From: Xestospongia muta
Lineage: Eukaryota; Porifera; Demospongiae; Haplosclerida; Petrosiidae
Assembly: GCA_963693285.1 (NCBI GenBank)
Contig: OY848925.1
Coordinates: 5,434,932 to 5,498,931 of the forward strand
DNA: 64,000 nucleotides
Reading direction: 5' to 3'
Positions 39,372 through 51,585 of this stretch are shown one piece after another. The notes below the pieces were generated by a model. That model saw nothing but the letters and a program-made list of their open reading frames with translations, made no database searches and had not been told where the DNA came from. Each line of letters starts with the position of its first letter. Position 1 is the stretch's first letter. Both the position numbers and the translations under genes were made by a program.

Positions 39372-40237
39372 ATAATAGAGTAACCAAGAAGTACTGATCT
39401 AACCAGTCACTATTCATGATATGTAGTAACACTATATAGTAATGTGATAGACTTTAGTCACTAATTATCTACTGTTAATATCAATTAATATTAATACAAA
39501 TATATAATATTACAACTATTTTATTACTCACACATCACAGTTACCATATCATATCTTCCTCCATTGATTGGTTTATTGTTACGATTATAACATCTATTTT
39601 GTACATTGCTACTATATTTTAAGTAAACTCTTGTTCTTAGTTAATGATATACATCATACTATTGTCCAGTCACAACATTATTGTAGATATAGTGAAGGTT
39701 GATGACTGTTATTATCACAGTTAACCATACAATAATTAAAAATACGATTGTAAATTTAAGAGAGAGGCTATCAGTATTATCATGGGTGCACTGGTAATAG
39801 ATACCATTATTAGTACCTGATTACTAACAAATGGTATAGTTCAGTTCATATTTGAATTATTGCACAGACAAAATATCTAAACTCTCCAGATAGTATAACT
39901 GATTTGATTTATTTTCTATGTATTATCCTCCATTACTGTAGTTAACAACAGAACAGTGGTATTGATTATAAGTTCAAAGCTAAGACTGTATCAATCATAC
40001 CTTATCCTGTCTTCATGTTATTGTTAAGAGATGTTGAATATTGTTTTAAAAATATTAGAGAAGATATATTAGCAAAAAAATGTCACACTGCAATAATAAA
40101 TAAACAATTAGACATTTTATTTTTATAAACAATAAATTAATTAATAAATGATTATAATTATAATAAACAAACAACATGATGACCTTCATTAAAGGAAATA
40201 GCTATACACATATAATGTTAGACATTATGTACTCTCT
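39372..40237. other. Duplicated spacer with a decayed array-gene relic
   Basis: AT-rich spacer repeated with each unit of about 1.94 kb. Within it, about 39680-39870 aligns weakly with an array gene: ATAGTGAAGGTTGATGACTG with a CACAGT(T/C)A pair, and ACAAATGGTATAG as in the PFVGN block. AATAAA on the minus strand at 40116-40121 is the likely polyadenylation signal of the gene at 40238. Confidence 0.5.
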
Positions 40238-41281
40238 TTATTTGATATAAAGTTCAACAAGATCAATAGGAGTACCATAAACAATAACCTGACGATCATT
40301 AAAACCACATGTACTCAACTCAATATCATTATTAACAGTCTCATTTAGTGTCTTGACAAACCATGGCATCTTAGGAGAAGTACAACAGGTAGCCTCATCT
40401 TCAGGACAATCCTTACCATCCCAGAGGGGATCATTGGGATATAAGATCCAACCATATTTACCATCACCACGTCCTGATTCACAGTAGTAATCATTACCAA
40501 CAAATGGTATAGTATAGTTCATGTATTGACTGCCATTATTACAGGGACAATGATTTGAGTCTGTTCCTTGTTCATTGAAACCTCCAGCATAAGTCCAAAT
40601 ATGTTTACGAGGATTGTTACTGTATGTAAGAGTTATTCCCCATGTCTTTATTTGAGGATCAAAACAAGTATAGTTGTTAATATAACAATAAAAAGCCAAA
40701 GGTAGTCCATACTGATATCCTCTTACTTGACCACATACTTTGGTATATTTGAGACCATAAGTAGAGAAGATAGTAGAGTTACAACCAATATATGTTCCAT
40801 TATTAATCCAACATAAGCTGGTATTAAAGATGTTATCATATTGTACTAGTCCAGGTGGACAAGATGAACCAGGTTCACTCATGTTAACAAATGCCACTCT
40901 TGTCCAACCTCCCTCTCCATCACAGTGACTACCCTCCATATCACAGTACACTTCAACCTTACTACCATTAGATAATGTTATATTATAATAACCTGAGGGA
41001 GACATTTGAGTTGACTGTAGTATATCATGGCATGAAGTGAAATTACAAACTTCTGGACACCATTTTGGTATGCTATCTGGACATACAACAAGTCCAGATT
41101 GACCATTATCTTTAGTAATAGGAATAATGTGCCCTTTGTTTGAGGGAGAACAACATAACTCTTCATATTTAGTATATTGTCTCTGACCATTACTATAACA
41201 GTCAGCCATACAATAAGAGGATCCTTTGACTGAACAGGTTATTAGGAGAACAAGAAAGTTAAATGACCAGAGAGAACACAT
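40238..41281 (-). CDS. Secreted fibrinogen-like glycoprotein, array gene 2
   Basis: A single exon of 347 residues with the MCSLW-type signal peptide. It is about 95% identical by eye to the gene at 42180 and shares its subtype: KYEELCC, HIIPITKDNG, then VVCPDSIPKWCPEVCNF before DILQSTQ. The whole motif series to VELYIK is intact and the Cys pattern is complete. Start and stop fall at the same places as in its neighbours. It is a recent tandem duplicate of the next gene, period 1942 bp. Confidence 0.82.
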   Translation of the reverse strand: MCSLWSFNFLVLLITCSVKGSSYCMADCYSNGQRQYTKYEELCCSPSNKGHIIPITKDNGQSGLVVCPDSIPKWCPEVCNFTSCHDILQSTQMSPSGYYNITLSNGSKVEVYCDMEGSHCDGEGGWTRVAFVNMSEPGSSCPPGLVQYDNIFNTSLCWINNGTYIGCNSTIFSTYGLKYTKVCGQVRGYQYGLPLAFYCYINNYTCFDPQIKTWGITLTYSNNPRKHIWTYAGGFNEQGTDSNHCPCNNGSQYMNYTIPFVGNDYYCESGRGDGKYGWILYPNDPLWDGKDCPEDEATCCTSPKMPWFVKTLNETVNNDIELSTCGFNDRQVIVYGTPIDLVELYIK

Positions 41282-42179
41282 TGTAAATACAGCAACAAAG
41301 AAGAACTAATATCACTGTAGACTTGACTGATCTAACTAGAAACTATCTCACTATTCATGATATGTAGTAACACTATATAGTAATGTGATAGACTGCAATA
41401 ACTAATTATTTAATGTTAATATCAATTAACATTATTACAGATATATAATATTACAACTATTTTATTACCCACACATCACAGTTACCATATCATATCTTCC
41501 TCCATTGATTGGTTTATTGTTGTGATTATAACATCTATTTTGTACATTGCTACTATATTTTAAGTAAACTCTTGTTCTTAGTTAATGATATACATCATAC
41601 TATTGTCCAGTCACAACATTATTGTAGATATAGTGAAGATTGATGACTGTTATTATCACAGTTAACTATACAATAATTAAAAATACGATTGTAATTTTAA
41701 GAGAGAGGCTATCAGTATTATCATAAGTGCACTGGTAATAGATACCATTATTAGTACCTGATTACCAGCAAATGGTATAGTTTAGTTCATGTTTGAATTA
41801 TTGCACAGACAAAATATCTAAACTCTCCAGATAGTATAACTGATTTGATTTATTTTCTATGTATTATCCTCCATTACTGTAGTTAACAACAGAACAGTGG
41901 TATTGATTGTAAGTTCAAAGGTAAGACTGTATCAATCATACCTTATCCTGTCTTCATGTTATTGTTAAGAGATGTTGATTATTGTTTTAAAAATATTAGA
42001 GAAGATATATTAGCACAAAAAATGTCACACTGTAATAATAAATGAACAATTAGACATTTTATTTTTGTAAACAATAAATTTATTAATAAATGATTATAAT
42101 TATAATAAACAAACAACATGATGACCCTAATTAAAGGAAATAGCTATACACATATAATGTTAGACATTATGTACTCTCT
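41282..42179. other. Duplicated spacer with decayed relic
   Basis: A copy of the spacer at 39372-40237. It includes the promoter block near 41340-41400, the relic at about 41625-41830 and the downstream TTTATT signal near 42058. Confidence 0.5.
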
Positions 42180-43223
42180 TTATTTGATATAAAGTTCAAC
42201 AAGATCAATAGGAGTACCATAAACAATAACCTGACGATCATTAAAACTACATGTACTCAACTCAATATCATTATTAACAGTCTCATTTAGTGTCTTGACA
42301 AACCATGGCATCTTAGGAGAAGTACAACAGGTAGCCTCACGTCCAGGACAATCCTTACCATCCCAGAGGGGATCATTGGGATATAAGATCCAACCATATT
42401 TACCATCACCACGTCCTGATTCACAGTAGTAATCATTACCAACAAATGGTATAGTATAGTTCATGTATTGGCTGCCATTATTACAGGGACAATGATTTGA
42501 GTCTGTTCCTTGTTCATTGAAACCTCCAGCATAAGTCCAAATATGTTTACAAGGATTGTTACTGTAGGTAAGAGTTATTCCCCATGTCTTTATTTGAGAA
42601 TTAAAACAAGTATAGTTGTTAATATAACAATAAAAAGCCAAAGGTAGTCCATACTGATATCCTCTTACTTGACCACATACTTTGGTATATTTGAGATCAT
42701 AAGTAGAGAAGATAGTAGAGTTACAACCAATATATGTTCCATTATTAATCCAACATAAGCTGGTATTAAAGATGTTATCATATTGTACTAGTCCAGGTGG
42801 ACAAGATGAACCAGGTTCACTCATGTTAACAAATGCCACTCTTGTCCAACCTCCCTCTCCATCACAGTGACTACCCTCCATATCACAGTACACTTCAACC
42901 TTACTACCATTAGATAATGTTATATTATAATAACCTGAGGGAGATGTTTGAGTTGACTGTAGTATATCATAGCATGAAGTGAAATTACAAACTTCCGGGC
43001 ACCATTTGGGTATACTATCTGGACAGACAACAAGTCCAGATTGACCATTATCTTTAGTAATAGGAATAATGTGTCCTTTGTTTGAGAGAGAACAACATAA
43101 CTCTTCATATTTAGTAAATTGTCTCTGACCATTACTATAACAGTCAGCCATACAATAAGAGGATCCTTTGACTGAACAGGTTATTAGGAAAACAAGAAAG
43201 TTAAATGACCAAAGAGAACACAT
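42180..43223 (-). CDS. Secreted fibrinogen-like glycoprotein, array gene 3
   Basis: A single exon of 347 residues and the tandem twin of the gene at 40238. Notable differences are Cys for Arg in NNPCKHIWTY, which adds an odd cysteine, and Asn-Ser for Asp-Pro in CFNSQIKTWG, also seen at 52568. Signal peptide, fibrinogen-like signature, CPCNNGS and DYYCESGRG blocks are intact. Confidence 0.82.
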   Translation of the reverse strand: MCSLWSFNFLVFLITCSVKGSSYCMADCYSNGQRQFTKYEELCCSLSNKGHIIPITKDNGQSGLVVCPDSIPKWCPEVCNFTSCYDILQSTQTSPSGYYNITLSNGSKVEVYCDMEGSHCDGEGGWTRVAFVNMSEPGSSCPPGLVQYDNIFNTSLCWINNGTYIGCNSTIFSTYDLKYTKVCGQVRGYQYGLPLAFYCYINNYTCFNSQIKTWGITLTYSNNPCKHIWTYAGGFNEQGTDSNHCPCNNGSQYMNYTIPFVGNDYYCESGRGDGKYGWILYPNDPLWDGKDCPGREATCCTSPKMPWFVKTLNETVNNDIELSTCSFNDRQVIVYGTPIDLVELYIK

Positions 43224-44119
43224 TGTAAATACAGCAACAAAGAAGAACTGATATCACTGTAGACTTGACAGATCTAACTAGAAACTATCTCACTATTCAT
43301 GATATGTAGTAACACTATATAGTAATGTGATAGACTTTAGTCACTAATTATCTACTGTTAATATCAATTAATATTATTACAAATATATAATATTATAACT
43401 ATTTTATTACCCACACATCACAGTTACCATATCATATCTTCCTCCATTGATGGTTTATTGTTGTGATTATAACATCTATTTTGTACATTACTACTATATT
43501 TTAAGTAAACTCTTGTTCTTAGTTAATGATATACATCATACTATTGTCCAGTCACAACATTATTGTAGATATAGTGAAGATTGATGACTGTTATTATCAG
43601 AGTTAACTATACAATAATTAAAAATACGATTGTAATTTCAAGAGAGAGGCTATCAGTATTATCATTCGTGCACTGGTAATAGATACCATTATTAGTACCT
43701 GATTACCAACAAATGGTATAGTTCAGTTCATATTTGAATTATTGCACAGACAAAATATCTAAACTCTCCAGATAGTATAACTGATTTGATTTATTTTCTA
43801 TACATTATCCTCCATTACTGTAGTTAACAACAGAACAGTGGTGTTGATTGTAAGTTCAAAGCTAAGACAGTATCAATCATACCTTGTCCTGCCTTCATAT
43901 TATTGTTAAGATATGTTGATTATTGTCTTAAAAAGTGTTAGAGAAAAATATTATCACAAAAACATCACACTGTAATAATGGATGAACAATTAGACACTTT
44001 ATTTTTGTAAACAATAAATTAATTAATAACTGACTATAATTATAATAAACAAACAACATGATGGCCTTCATTAAAGGAAATAGCTATACACATATAATGT
44101 TAGACATTTTGTACTCTCT
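43224..44119. other. Duplicated spacer with decayed relic
   Basis: Third copy of the 0.9-kb spacer. Promoter block near 43285-43335, relic at about 43565-43760, and a polyadenylation signal (TTTATT on plus) near 43998. Confidence 0.5.
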
Positions 44120-45190
44120 TTATTTTATGTAAACTTCAACAAGATCAATAGGAGTACCCCAAACCTCAGAAACGTTGTCACTACTACCACACACACTTAA
44201 CTCAATATTATCACTAACTCTCTCATTAAGTGTCTTGACAAACCATGGCATCTTAGGAGAAGTACAACAGGTAGCCTCATCTCCAGGACAATCCTCACCA
44301 TCCCAGAGGGGATCATTAGAATATAAGATATAACCACTTTCACCAACACCACGTCCTGATTCACAATAGTAATCATTACCAACAAATGGTATAGTATAGT
44401 TCATGTATTGACTGCCATTATTACAGGGACAACGACTTGATTGTGTTCCATCGAATTGTTCACCATGACCTCCAGCATAAGTCCAAATATGTTTACGAGG
44501 ATTGTTACTGTAGGTAAGAGTTACTCCCCATGTTTTTATTTGAGGATCAAATTTATCAAACCCTTTATCATTGATAATATAACGATGAAAGGCTATTGGA
44601 TATCCATATTGATATCCTCTCACTTGACCACACACCTTGGTATAGTGGAGACCATGAGTAGAGAAGAAAGTAGAGTTACAACCTTCATAATAATTATAAT
44701 ATGTTGCCCTAGTAATCCAACATAAGCTGCTATTAAAGATGTTATCATGTTGTACCAGTCCAGGTGGACAAGATGAACCTGGTTCACTCATGTTAACAAA
44801 TGCCACTCTTGTCCAACCTCCCTCTCCATCACAGTCACTATCCTCCATATCACAGTACACTTCAACCTTACTACCATTAGATAATGTTATATTATAATAA
44901 GCTGAGGGAGCAGTAGGATATACCTCATGTAATTGACTACATGAACTGAATACTGGACATGAAGTTGTAGGTACTGATGGACATAAGATGTAGTTTTTAT
45001 CACCTATTTCATCTTGTATTTTAAATGACTTTCCTCTGTTGAATGGATGACAGCAAACTCGCAAATAAAGTGAAGGTTGATGACCATTATTATCACAGTC
45101 AGTCATACAATAAGAGGATCCTTCAACAGAACAGGTTATTAGGAGAACAAGGAAGATAAACAACAGATAAAACGAATAAAGAACAGCCAT
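44120..45190 (-). CDS. Secreted fibrinogen-like glycoprotein, array gene 4
   Basis: A single exon; the ATG at 45190 (MAVLYSF) gives 356 residues and a good signal peptide. It belongs to the second subtype: GHQPSLYLRVCCHPFNRGKS, then YILCPSVPTTSCPVFSSCSQ and HEVYPTAPSAYYN (Ala for the usual Gly). A longer loop around AFHRYIINDKGFDKFDPQIK replaces the Cys-containing loop of the first subtype. Its closest relative is the gene at 53952. Confidence 0.82.
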   Translation of the reverse strand: MAVLYSFYLLFIFLVLLITCSVEGSSYCMTDCDNNGHQPSLYLRVCCHPFNRGKSFKIQDEIGDKNYILCPSVPTTSCPVFSSCSQLHEVYPTAPSAYYNITLSNGSKVEVYCDMEDSDCDGEGGWTRVAFVNMSEPGSSCPPGLVQHDNIFNSSLCWITRATYYNYYEGCNSTFFSTHGLHYTKVCGQVRGYQYGYPIAFHRYIINDKGFDKFDPQIKTWGVTLTYSNNPRKHIWTYAGGHGEQFDGTQSSRCPCNNGSQYMNYTIPFVGNDYYCESGRGVGESGYILYSNDPLWDGEDCPGDEATCCTSPKMPWFVKTLNERVSDNIELSVCGSSDNVSEVWGTPIDLVEVYIK

Positions 45191-46859
45191 TACACTCAAT
45201 AATCAATGATGTGTTCACAATTGTTATTGCTCTCAACTAACAACCATACAATAATAGAACAACTGATACACTAACAAAACACAAATGATGTGTACTATTT
45301 AAATGGGTCATGTGACATGTAAACAATATAAACTGGATTGTAATATAGTAGACTGTAAAATAAGTTACTACAACCAACCAACCAATTTGTAGCTTATATT
45401 GGCAGATTACCAAGGAATCCATAATTCATGAAAACACTCAGTGTATTATTCATAATTTGTACTACTCTTTCCTAAAACATTGGAGTATGCTAACGTATAT
45501 ATATATATATATATAAATGTTGTACTTGGTTGTCTAAGGAGCCAAGTCAGGCCACTGTGGTCAACCAAGAGTACAAAATATCTTATTATTCAGTGAGTAA
45601 CTTAGTTTGCGACAGCAACTCAGAATAATATTATGTATTGTAGTCAACTGAATATAGAGGATGTTTTTAATATATATATGTAAATAACCAGAGAGAACAC
45701 ATTGTAATACAGCAATGAAAAACTACTGTAGAGTTAACTGATCTCACTATTCTTGGTATATAGTAACACTATAAACTATATATAGTACATTGTAATACAT
45801 CAACAACTGATTACACTATAGACTTACTTGACTGATCTCACTTTTATAAACTTACTGGTTGATTTAACCTAGGTATGTTTATATAGATTGTATGTAAAGT
45901 AAATGACATATTGTTTTCATTCCTATTGAGAGTAAAATATTAAAAATAGTATGTAATTTACTATGTCATTTAATATACATACAATTTATATCACCGTATA
46001 TAGGTTAAATCATTATATCGTTTCTGTTTATTATATTACTATCAATAGGAATGAAAAATAAAAACATTATGTTGTTTACTTTACAATGCAATCTACATAA
46101 CCATATGTAGCTTAAATCAACCAATCAAACTTTACAGTGACATCTATTCATGGTATGTAGTATTACTACATACCAGAGTAACGGACTGTCACCAAATGAT
46201 CAGTGTACTTCATGCAATTGTCCAATCACAACAATATTTCAGATATAGTAAAGACTGATGACTGTTATTATATCAACTACAAGACTGTTTTTATTCACAA
46301 TTATCTGTGAGGATAAACGTATCAATTTTTATCAGTTTCTTAGATATTGATAATACAACTGATTAAATATGTACTGTTGATTTTTATCTAACATAATTAT
46401 TATATAATAATTTATAAAATAAATAAAAAGTGAACTTTAAAGTGACTGATTATACTATAAGTATTACAATGATAATACTGTATAGATTAAAGTGATGTAA
46501 AGAATAATATTCCTTTGTTCAATATCTTTATAATTGACTACATATCATTGTTGTTATTAACTAGACACTTATTAATATTAGTTATAACAATATTTAATAG
46601 AGATTTAATATCACTAATTCACTCTTAATATTATGTAATACATTGAACATATGACTACATAAAATATATTAATTATAACCATAGCAACAAAATACAAAAT
46701 TAAAATAAATTATATAAACTGTATAAAATGTACATATAACATATATACAATGTATATATATAATATGTACTTACATTACATATACATACATATAAAATAT
46801 ATATATATATGTATTACAGTGTATTATACTGATATGTGTGTGGGTGTAGTAGGAATGAG
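45191..46859. other. Spacer with (TA)n and array relic
   Basis: Holds a (TA)n run near 45500. An interspersed segment at about 45515-45660 (TTGTACTTGG, GGCCACTGTGGTCAACCAA) recurs at about 55340-55690. A short relic of an array-gene 5' end lies near 45690 (CAGAGAGAACACATTGTAAT). Long AT-rich flanks are shared with 47901-49180 and with 63400-63947. No intact gene. Confidence 0.5.
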
Positions 46860-47900
46860 TTATTTGATGTAAAGTTCAACAAGGTCAAGAGGTGTACCCC
46901 AAAAAGTAGTCCGATGATAATCATAACCACATGTACTCAACTCAATATCATCATTAACTGTCTCATTTAGTGTCTTGACAAACCATGGCATCTTAGAAGA
47001 AGTACAAAAGGTAGCCTCAGGTCCAGAACAGTTCTGACCATCCCACAGGGGATCATCGAAATGTAAGAAATAACCATAATTACCAGCATCACGTCCTGAT
47101 TCACAGTAGTAATCATTACCAACAAATGGTATAGTATAGTTCATGTATGGACTACCATTATTACAGGGACAATCACGTGATCCTGTTCCTTCTTCACCTT
47201 GACTACCAACATAAGTCCAAATATGTTTACGAGGATTGTTACTATAGGTAAGAGTTATTCCCCATATTTGAGGATCGGAACAAGTGTCTTCTTCAATATA
47301 ACACTGAAAAGCCCTAGGATAGCCATACTGATATCCTCTTACTTGACCACACACCTTGGTATAATTGAAACCATAATTAGAGAAGAAAGTAGACTTACAA
47401 CCCCAGAAATTTGATAAAGAATAAGTAGTAATCCAACATAAGCTGGTATTAATGATGTTATCATATTGTACTAGTCCCGGTGGACAAGATGAACCAGGTT
47501 CACTCATGTTAACAAATGCCACTCTTGTCCAACCTCCCTCTCCATCACAGTGACTACCCTCCATATCACAGTACACTTCAACTTGACTACCATTAGATAA
47601 TCTTATATTATAATAACCTGAGGGAGCAATAGGGTATACCTCATGTAATTGACTACATGAACTGAATACTGGATCCGGACATGAAGTTGGAGGTACTGAT
47701 GGACATAAGATGTAGTTTTTATGACCTATTTCATCTTGTATTTTGAATGACTTTCCTCTGTTAGAGAGATTACAACAATACTGCAAATATAGTGAAGGCT
47801 TATGACCATTACTATCACAGTCAGTCATACAATAAGAGGATCCTTTGACAGAACAGGTCATCAGGAGAAGAAGAAATGTAAACAACCAGAGAGAACACAT
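46860..47900 (-). CDS. Secreted fibrinogen-like glycoprotein, array gene 5
   Basis: A single exon of 346 residues with the MCSLWLF signal peptide. Its subtype-two N-terminus has a two-residue insert (TSCPDPVFSSC). Cys-to-Phe in ATFCTSSKMPW, where all others read ATCCTSPKMPW, breaks a conserved cysteine pair. A distinctive WGCKSTFF and AFQCYIEEDTCSDPQ loop is shared with the gene at 49181. Confidence 0.8.
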   Translation of the reverse strand: MCSLWLFTFLLLLMTCSVKGSSYCMTDCDSNGHKPSLYLQYCCNLSNRGKSFKIQDEIGHKNYILCPSVPPTSCPDPVFSSCSQLHEVYPIAPSGYYNIRLSNGSQVEVYCDMEGSHCDGEGGWTRVAFVNMSEPGSSCPPGLVQYDNIINTSLCWITTYSLSNFWGCKSTFFSNYGFNYTKVCGQVRGYQYGYPRAFQCYIEEDTCSDPQIWGITLTYSNNPRKHIWTYVGSQGEEGTGSRDCPCNNGSPYMNYTIPFVGNDYYCESGRDAGNYGYFLHFDDPLWDGQNCSGPEATFCTSSKMPWFVKTLNETVNDDIELSTCGYDYHRTTFWGTPLDLVELYIK

Positions 47901-49155
47901 TGTAAAAACAGCAACAAAGAAAAACCGATATCACTGTAGACTTAACTGATCTCACTATTCTTGGTATATAGTAACACTATAAACTATATATAGTACATTG
48001 TAATACATCAACAACTGATTACACTATAGACTTGACTGATCTAACTTTTATAAACTGATAGGTTGACTTAACCTAGGTGTGTTTATATAGATTGTATGTA
48101 AAGTAAATGACATATTGTTTTCATTCCTATTGATAGTAAAATATTAAAAATAGTATGTACTTTACTATGTCATTTACTATACATACAATTTATATCACCA
48201 TATATAGGTTAAATGATCATAATGTTTCTGTTTATTATATTACTATCAATAGGAATGAAAAATAAAAACATTATGTTGTTTACTTTACAATGCAATCTAC
48301 CTAACCATACGTAGCTTAAATCAACCAATCAAATTTTACAGTGACATCTATTTATGGTATATAGTGTTACTGCATACCAGAGTAATAGACCTACAGATAC
48401 TCCATGTGTCTTTATTTGAGAATTAAAGAAGTAGATATCTATTCATGGTATGTAGTAACACTATAAACTAGAGTAATAGACTGTCACTAAGTGATCAGTG
48501 TACTTCATGCAATTGTCCAATCACAACAATATTTCAGATATAGTAAAGACTGATGACTGTTATTATATCAACTACAAGACTTTGTTTTTATTCACAATTA
48601 TCTGTGAGGATAAACGTATCAATTTTTACCAGTTTCTTAGATATTGATAATACAACTGATAAAATATGTACTGTTGATTTTTATCTAACATAATTATTAT
48701 ATAATAATTTATAAAATAAATAAAAGTGAACTTTAAAGTGACAGGTTATACTATAAATATTACAATGATAATACTGTATAGATTAAAGTGAAGTAAAGAA
48801 TAATCTCCCTTTGTTTAATATCTTTATAATTGACTACATATCATTGTTGTTATTAACTAGACACTTATTAATATTAGTTATAACAATATTTAATAGAGAT
48901 TTGATATCACTAGTTCACTCTTAATATTATGTAATACATTGAACATATGACTACATAAAATATATTAATTATAACCATAGCAACAAAATACAAAATTAAA
49001 ATAAATTATATAAACTGTATAAAATGTACATATAACATATATACAATGTATATATATAATATGTACTTACATTACATATACATACATATAAAATATATAT
49101 ATATATGTATTACAGTGTATTATACTGATATGTGTGTGAGTGTAGTAGGAATGAG
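47901..49155. other. Duplicated AT-rich spacer
   Basis: Nearly the same as 50192-51078 and 45710-46859. It includes a block with TTTACTATGTCATTTA flanked by ATCAATAGGAATGAAA and its complement, forming an inverted repeat at about 48120-48260. Nothing coding. Confidence 0.5.
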
Positions 49156-50191
49156 TTATTTGATGTAAAGTTCAACAAGGTCAAGAGGTGTACCCCCAAA
49201 AAGTAGTCCGATGATAATCATAACCACATGTACTCAACTCAATATCATCATTAACTGTCTCATTTAGTGTCTTGACAAACCATGGCATCTTAGGAGAAGT
49301 ACAACAGGTAGCCTCATATCCAGAACAGTTCTGACCATCCCACAGGGGATCATCGAAATGTAAGAAATAACCATAATTACCAGCATCACGTCCTGATTCA
49401 CAGTAGTAATCATTACCAACAAATGGTATAGTATAGTTCGTATATTGACTACCATTATTACAGGGACAATCACGTGATCCTGTTCCTTCTTCACCTTGAC
49501 TACCAACATAAGTCCAAATATGTTTACGAGGATTGTTACTATAGGTAAGAGTTATTCCCCATATTTGAGGATCGGAACAAGTGTCTTCTTCAATATAACA
49601 CTGAAAAGCCCTAGGATATCCATACTGGTATCCTCTTACTTGACCACACACCTTCGTATAATTGAAGCCATAATTAGAGAAGAAAGTAGACTTACAACCC
49701 CAGAAATTTGATAAAGAATAAGTAGTAATCCAACATAAGCTGGTATTAATGATGTTATCATATTGTACTAGTCCCGGTGGACAAGATGAACCAGGTTCAC
49801 TCATGTTAACAAATGCCACTCTTGTCCAACCTCCCTCTCCATCACAGTCACTACCCTCCATATCACAGTACACTTCAACTTGACTACCATTAGATAATAT
49901 TATATTATAATAACCTGAGGGAGCAATAGGGTATACCTCATGTAATTGACTACATGAACTGAATACTGGACATGAAGTTGGAGGTACTGATGGACATAAG
50001 ATGTAGTTTTTATAACCTATTTCATCTTGTATTTTAAATGACTTTTCTCTGTTAGAGAGATTACAACAATACTGCAAATATAGTGAAGGCTTATGACTGT
50101 TACTATCACAGTCAATCATACAATAAGAGGATCCTTTGACAGAACAGGTCATCAGGAGAAGAAGAAATGTAAACAACCGAAGAGAACACAT
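49156..50191 (-). CDS. Secreted fibrinogen-like glycoprotein, array gene 6, C-terminal frameshift
   Basis: A single exon, open from 50191 to 49181 (336 residues). It is a close duplicate of the gene at 46860 but keeps the normal Cys pair (TCCTSPKMPW). A run of five Cs at about 49193-49197, where its twin has four, shifts the frame after TTFWG. The last roughly 11 residues ending VELYIK are therefore replaced by YTS and a stop; the displaced normal end with its TAA is at 49156. Either a real late truncation or a homopolymer sequencing error. Confidence 0.75.
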
Positions 50192-51078
50192 TGTAAATAC
50201 AGCAACAAAGAAAAACCGATATCACTGTAGACTTAACTGATCTCACTATTCTTGGTATATAGTAACACTATAAACTATATATAGTACATTGTAATACATC
50301 AACAACTGATTACACTATAGACTTGACTGATCTAACTTTATAAACTGACTGGTTGATTTAACCTAGGTGTGTTTATATAGATTGTATGTAAAGTAAATGA
50401 CATAATGTTTTTATTCCTATTGATAGTAAAATATTAAAAATAGTATGTAATATACCATGTCATTTATTATACATACAATTTTTATCACCATACATGAGGT
50501 TAAATCATTATATTGTTTCTGTTTATTATATTACTATCAATAGGAATGGCAAATAAAAACATTATGTTGTTTACTTTACAATGCAATCTACATAATCATA
50601 TGTAGCTTAAATCAACCAATCAAATTTTACAGTGACATCTATTCATTGTATGTAGTAACACTATAAACTAGAGCAATGGACTGTCACTAAGTGATCTACT
50701 GTGTATGTCAAAATCTGTTTTCCTACAAATATAATATCACAACTCATTGATCAAATTCCATCAACGCACTCACTTCAACATAGTTTATTAAAAATATTTA
50801 ATAGAAATTTAATATCACTAGTTCACTCTTAATATTATGTAATACATTGAATATATGACTACATAAAATATAATAATTATAACCATAGCAACAAAATACA
50901 AAATTAAATCAATTACATAAACTGTATAAAATGTATATATAATATATATACAATGTACATATAATATACATTATATGTATGTATATATAATATACATTAC
51001 ATATACATACATATAAAATATATACATATGTATTACAATGTAATATACTGATATGTGTGTGGGTGTGGCAGGAATGAG
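50192..51078. other. Duplicated AT-rich spacer
   Basis: A copy of the 47.9-kb spacer with the same inverted repeat at about 50400-50545 and ATATAC-rich simple sequence before the next gene. Nothing coding. Confidence 0.45.
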
Positions 51079-51552
51079 TTATTTGATGTAAAGTTCAACA
51101 AGGTCAAAGGGTGTACCATAAGCACTAATCTGACGATTGTTTTCACCACATATGCTCAACTCAATATCATCATTAACTGCCTCGTTAAGTGTCTTGACAA
51201 ACCATGGCATCTTAGGAGAAGTACAACAGGTAGCCTCATTTCCAGGACAGTCCTGACCATCCCAGAGGGGATCATTGGAATATAAGACAGAACCAGAAAA
51301 AGTACTAGTTCCTGATTCACAGTAGTAATCATTACCAACAAATGGTATAGTATAGTTCATGTATGGACTGCCATTATTACAGGGACAATCATATTTGATT
51401 GTTCTTTGTTCAAAGATACCTCCAGCATAAGTCCAAATATGTTTACGAGGATTGTTACTGTAGGTAAGAGTTATTCCAAATGTCTTTAGTTGGGAATCAA
51501 AACAACTAATGTCATTAATATAACAATGAAAAGCCCTAGGATATCCATATTG
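51079..51552 (-). pseudogene. 5'-truncated array gene
   Basis: It holds the C-terminal half only, from YGYPRAFHCYINDISCF to VELYIK and the stop, with no internal lesion. Homology ends at 51552 within the RGYQYG block, and the frame continues into unrelated AT-rich sequence with a chance ATG at 51585. Signal peptide and fibrinogen-like signature are absent, so it cannot be secreted as such. Confidence 0.8.
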
Positions 51553-51585
51553 ATTAAAAATAATTTTGAACAATAAACAGATCAT

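Noticed and set aside
44441..44725. Plus-strand frames opposite each array gene (for example 44441-44725, 47199-47414, 54273-54557)
   Set aside because: They recur only because the minus-strand genes are duplicated; they lack signal, start context and independent conservation.
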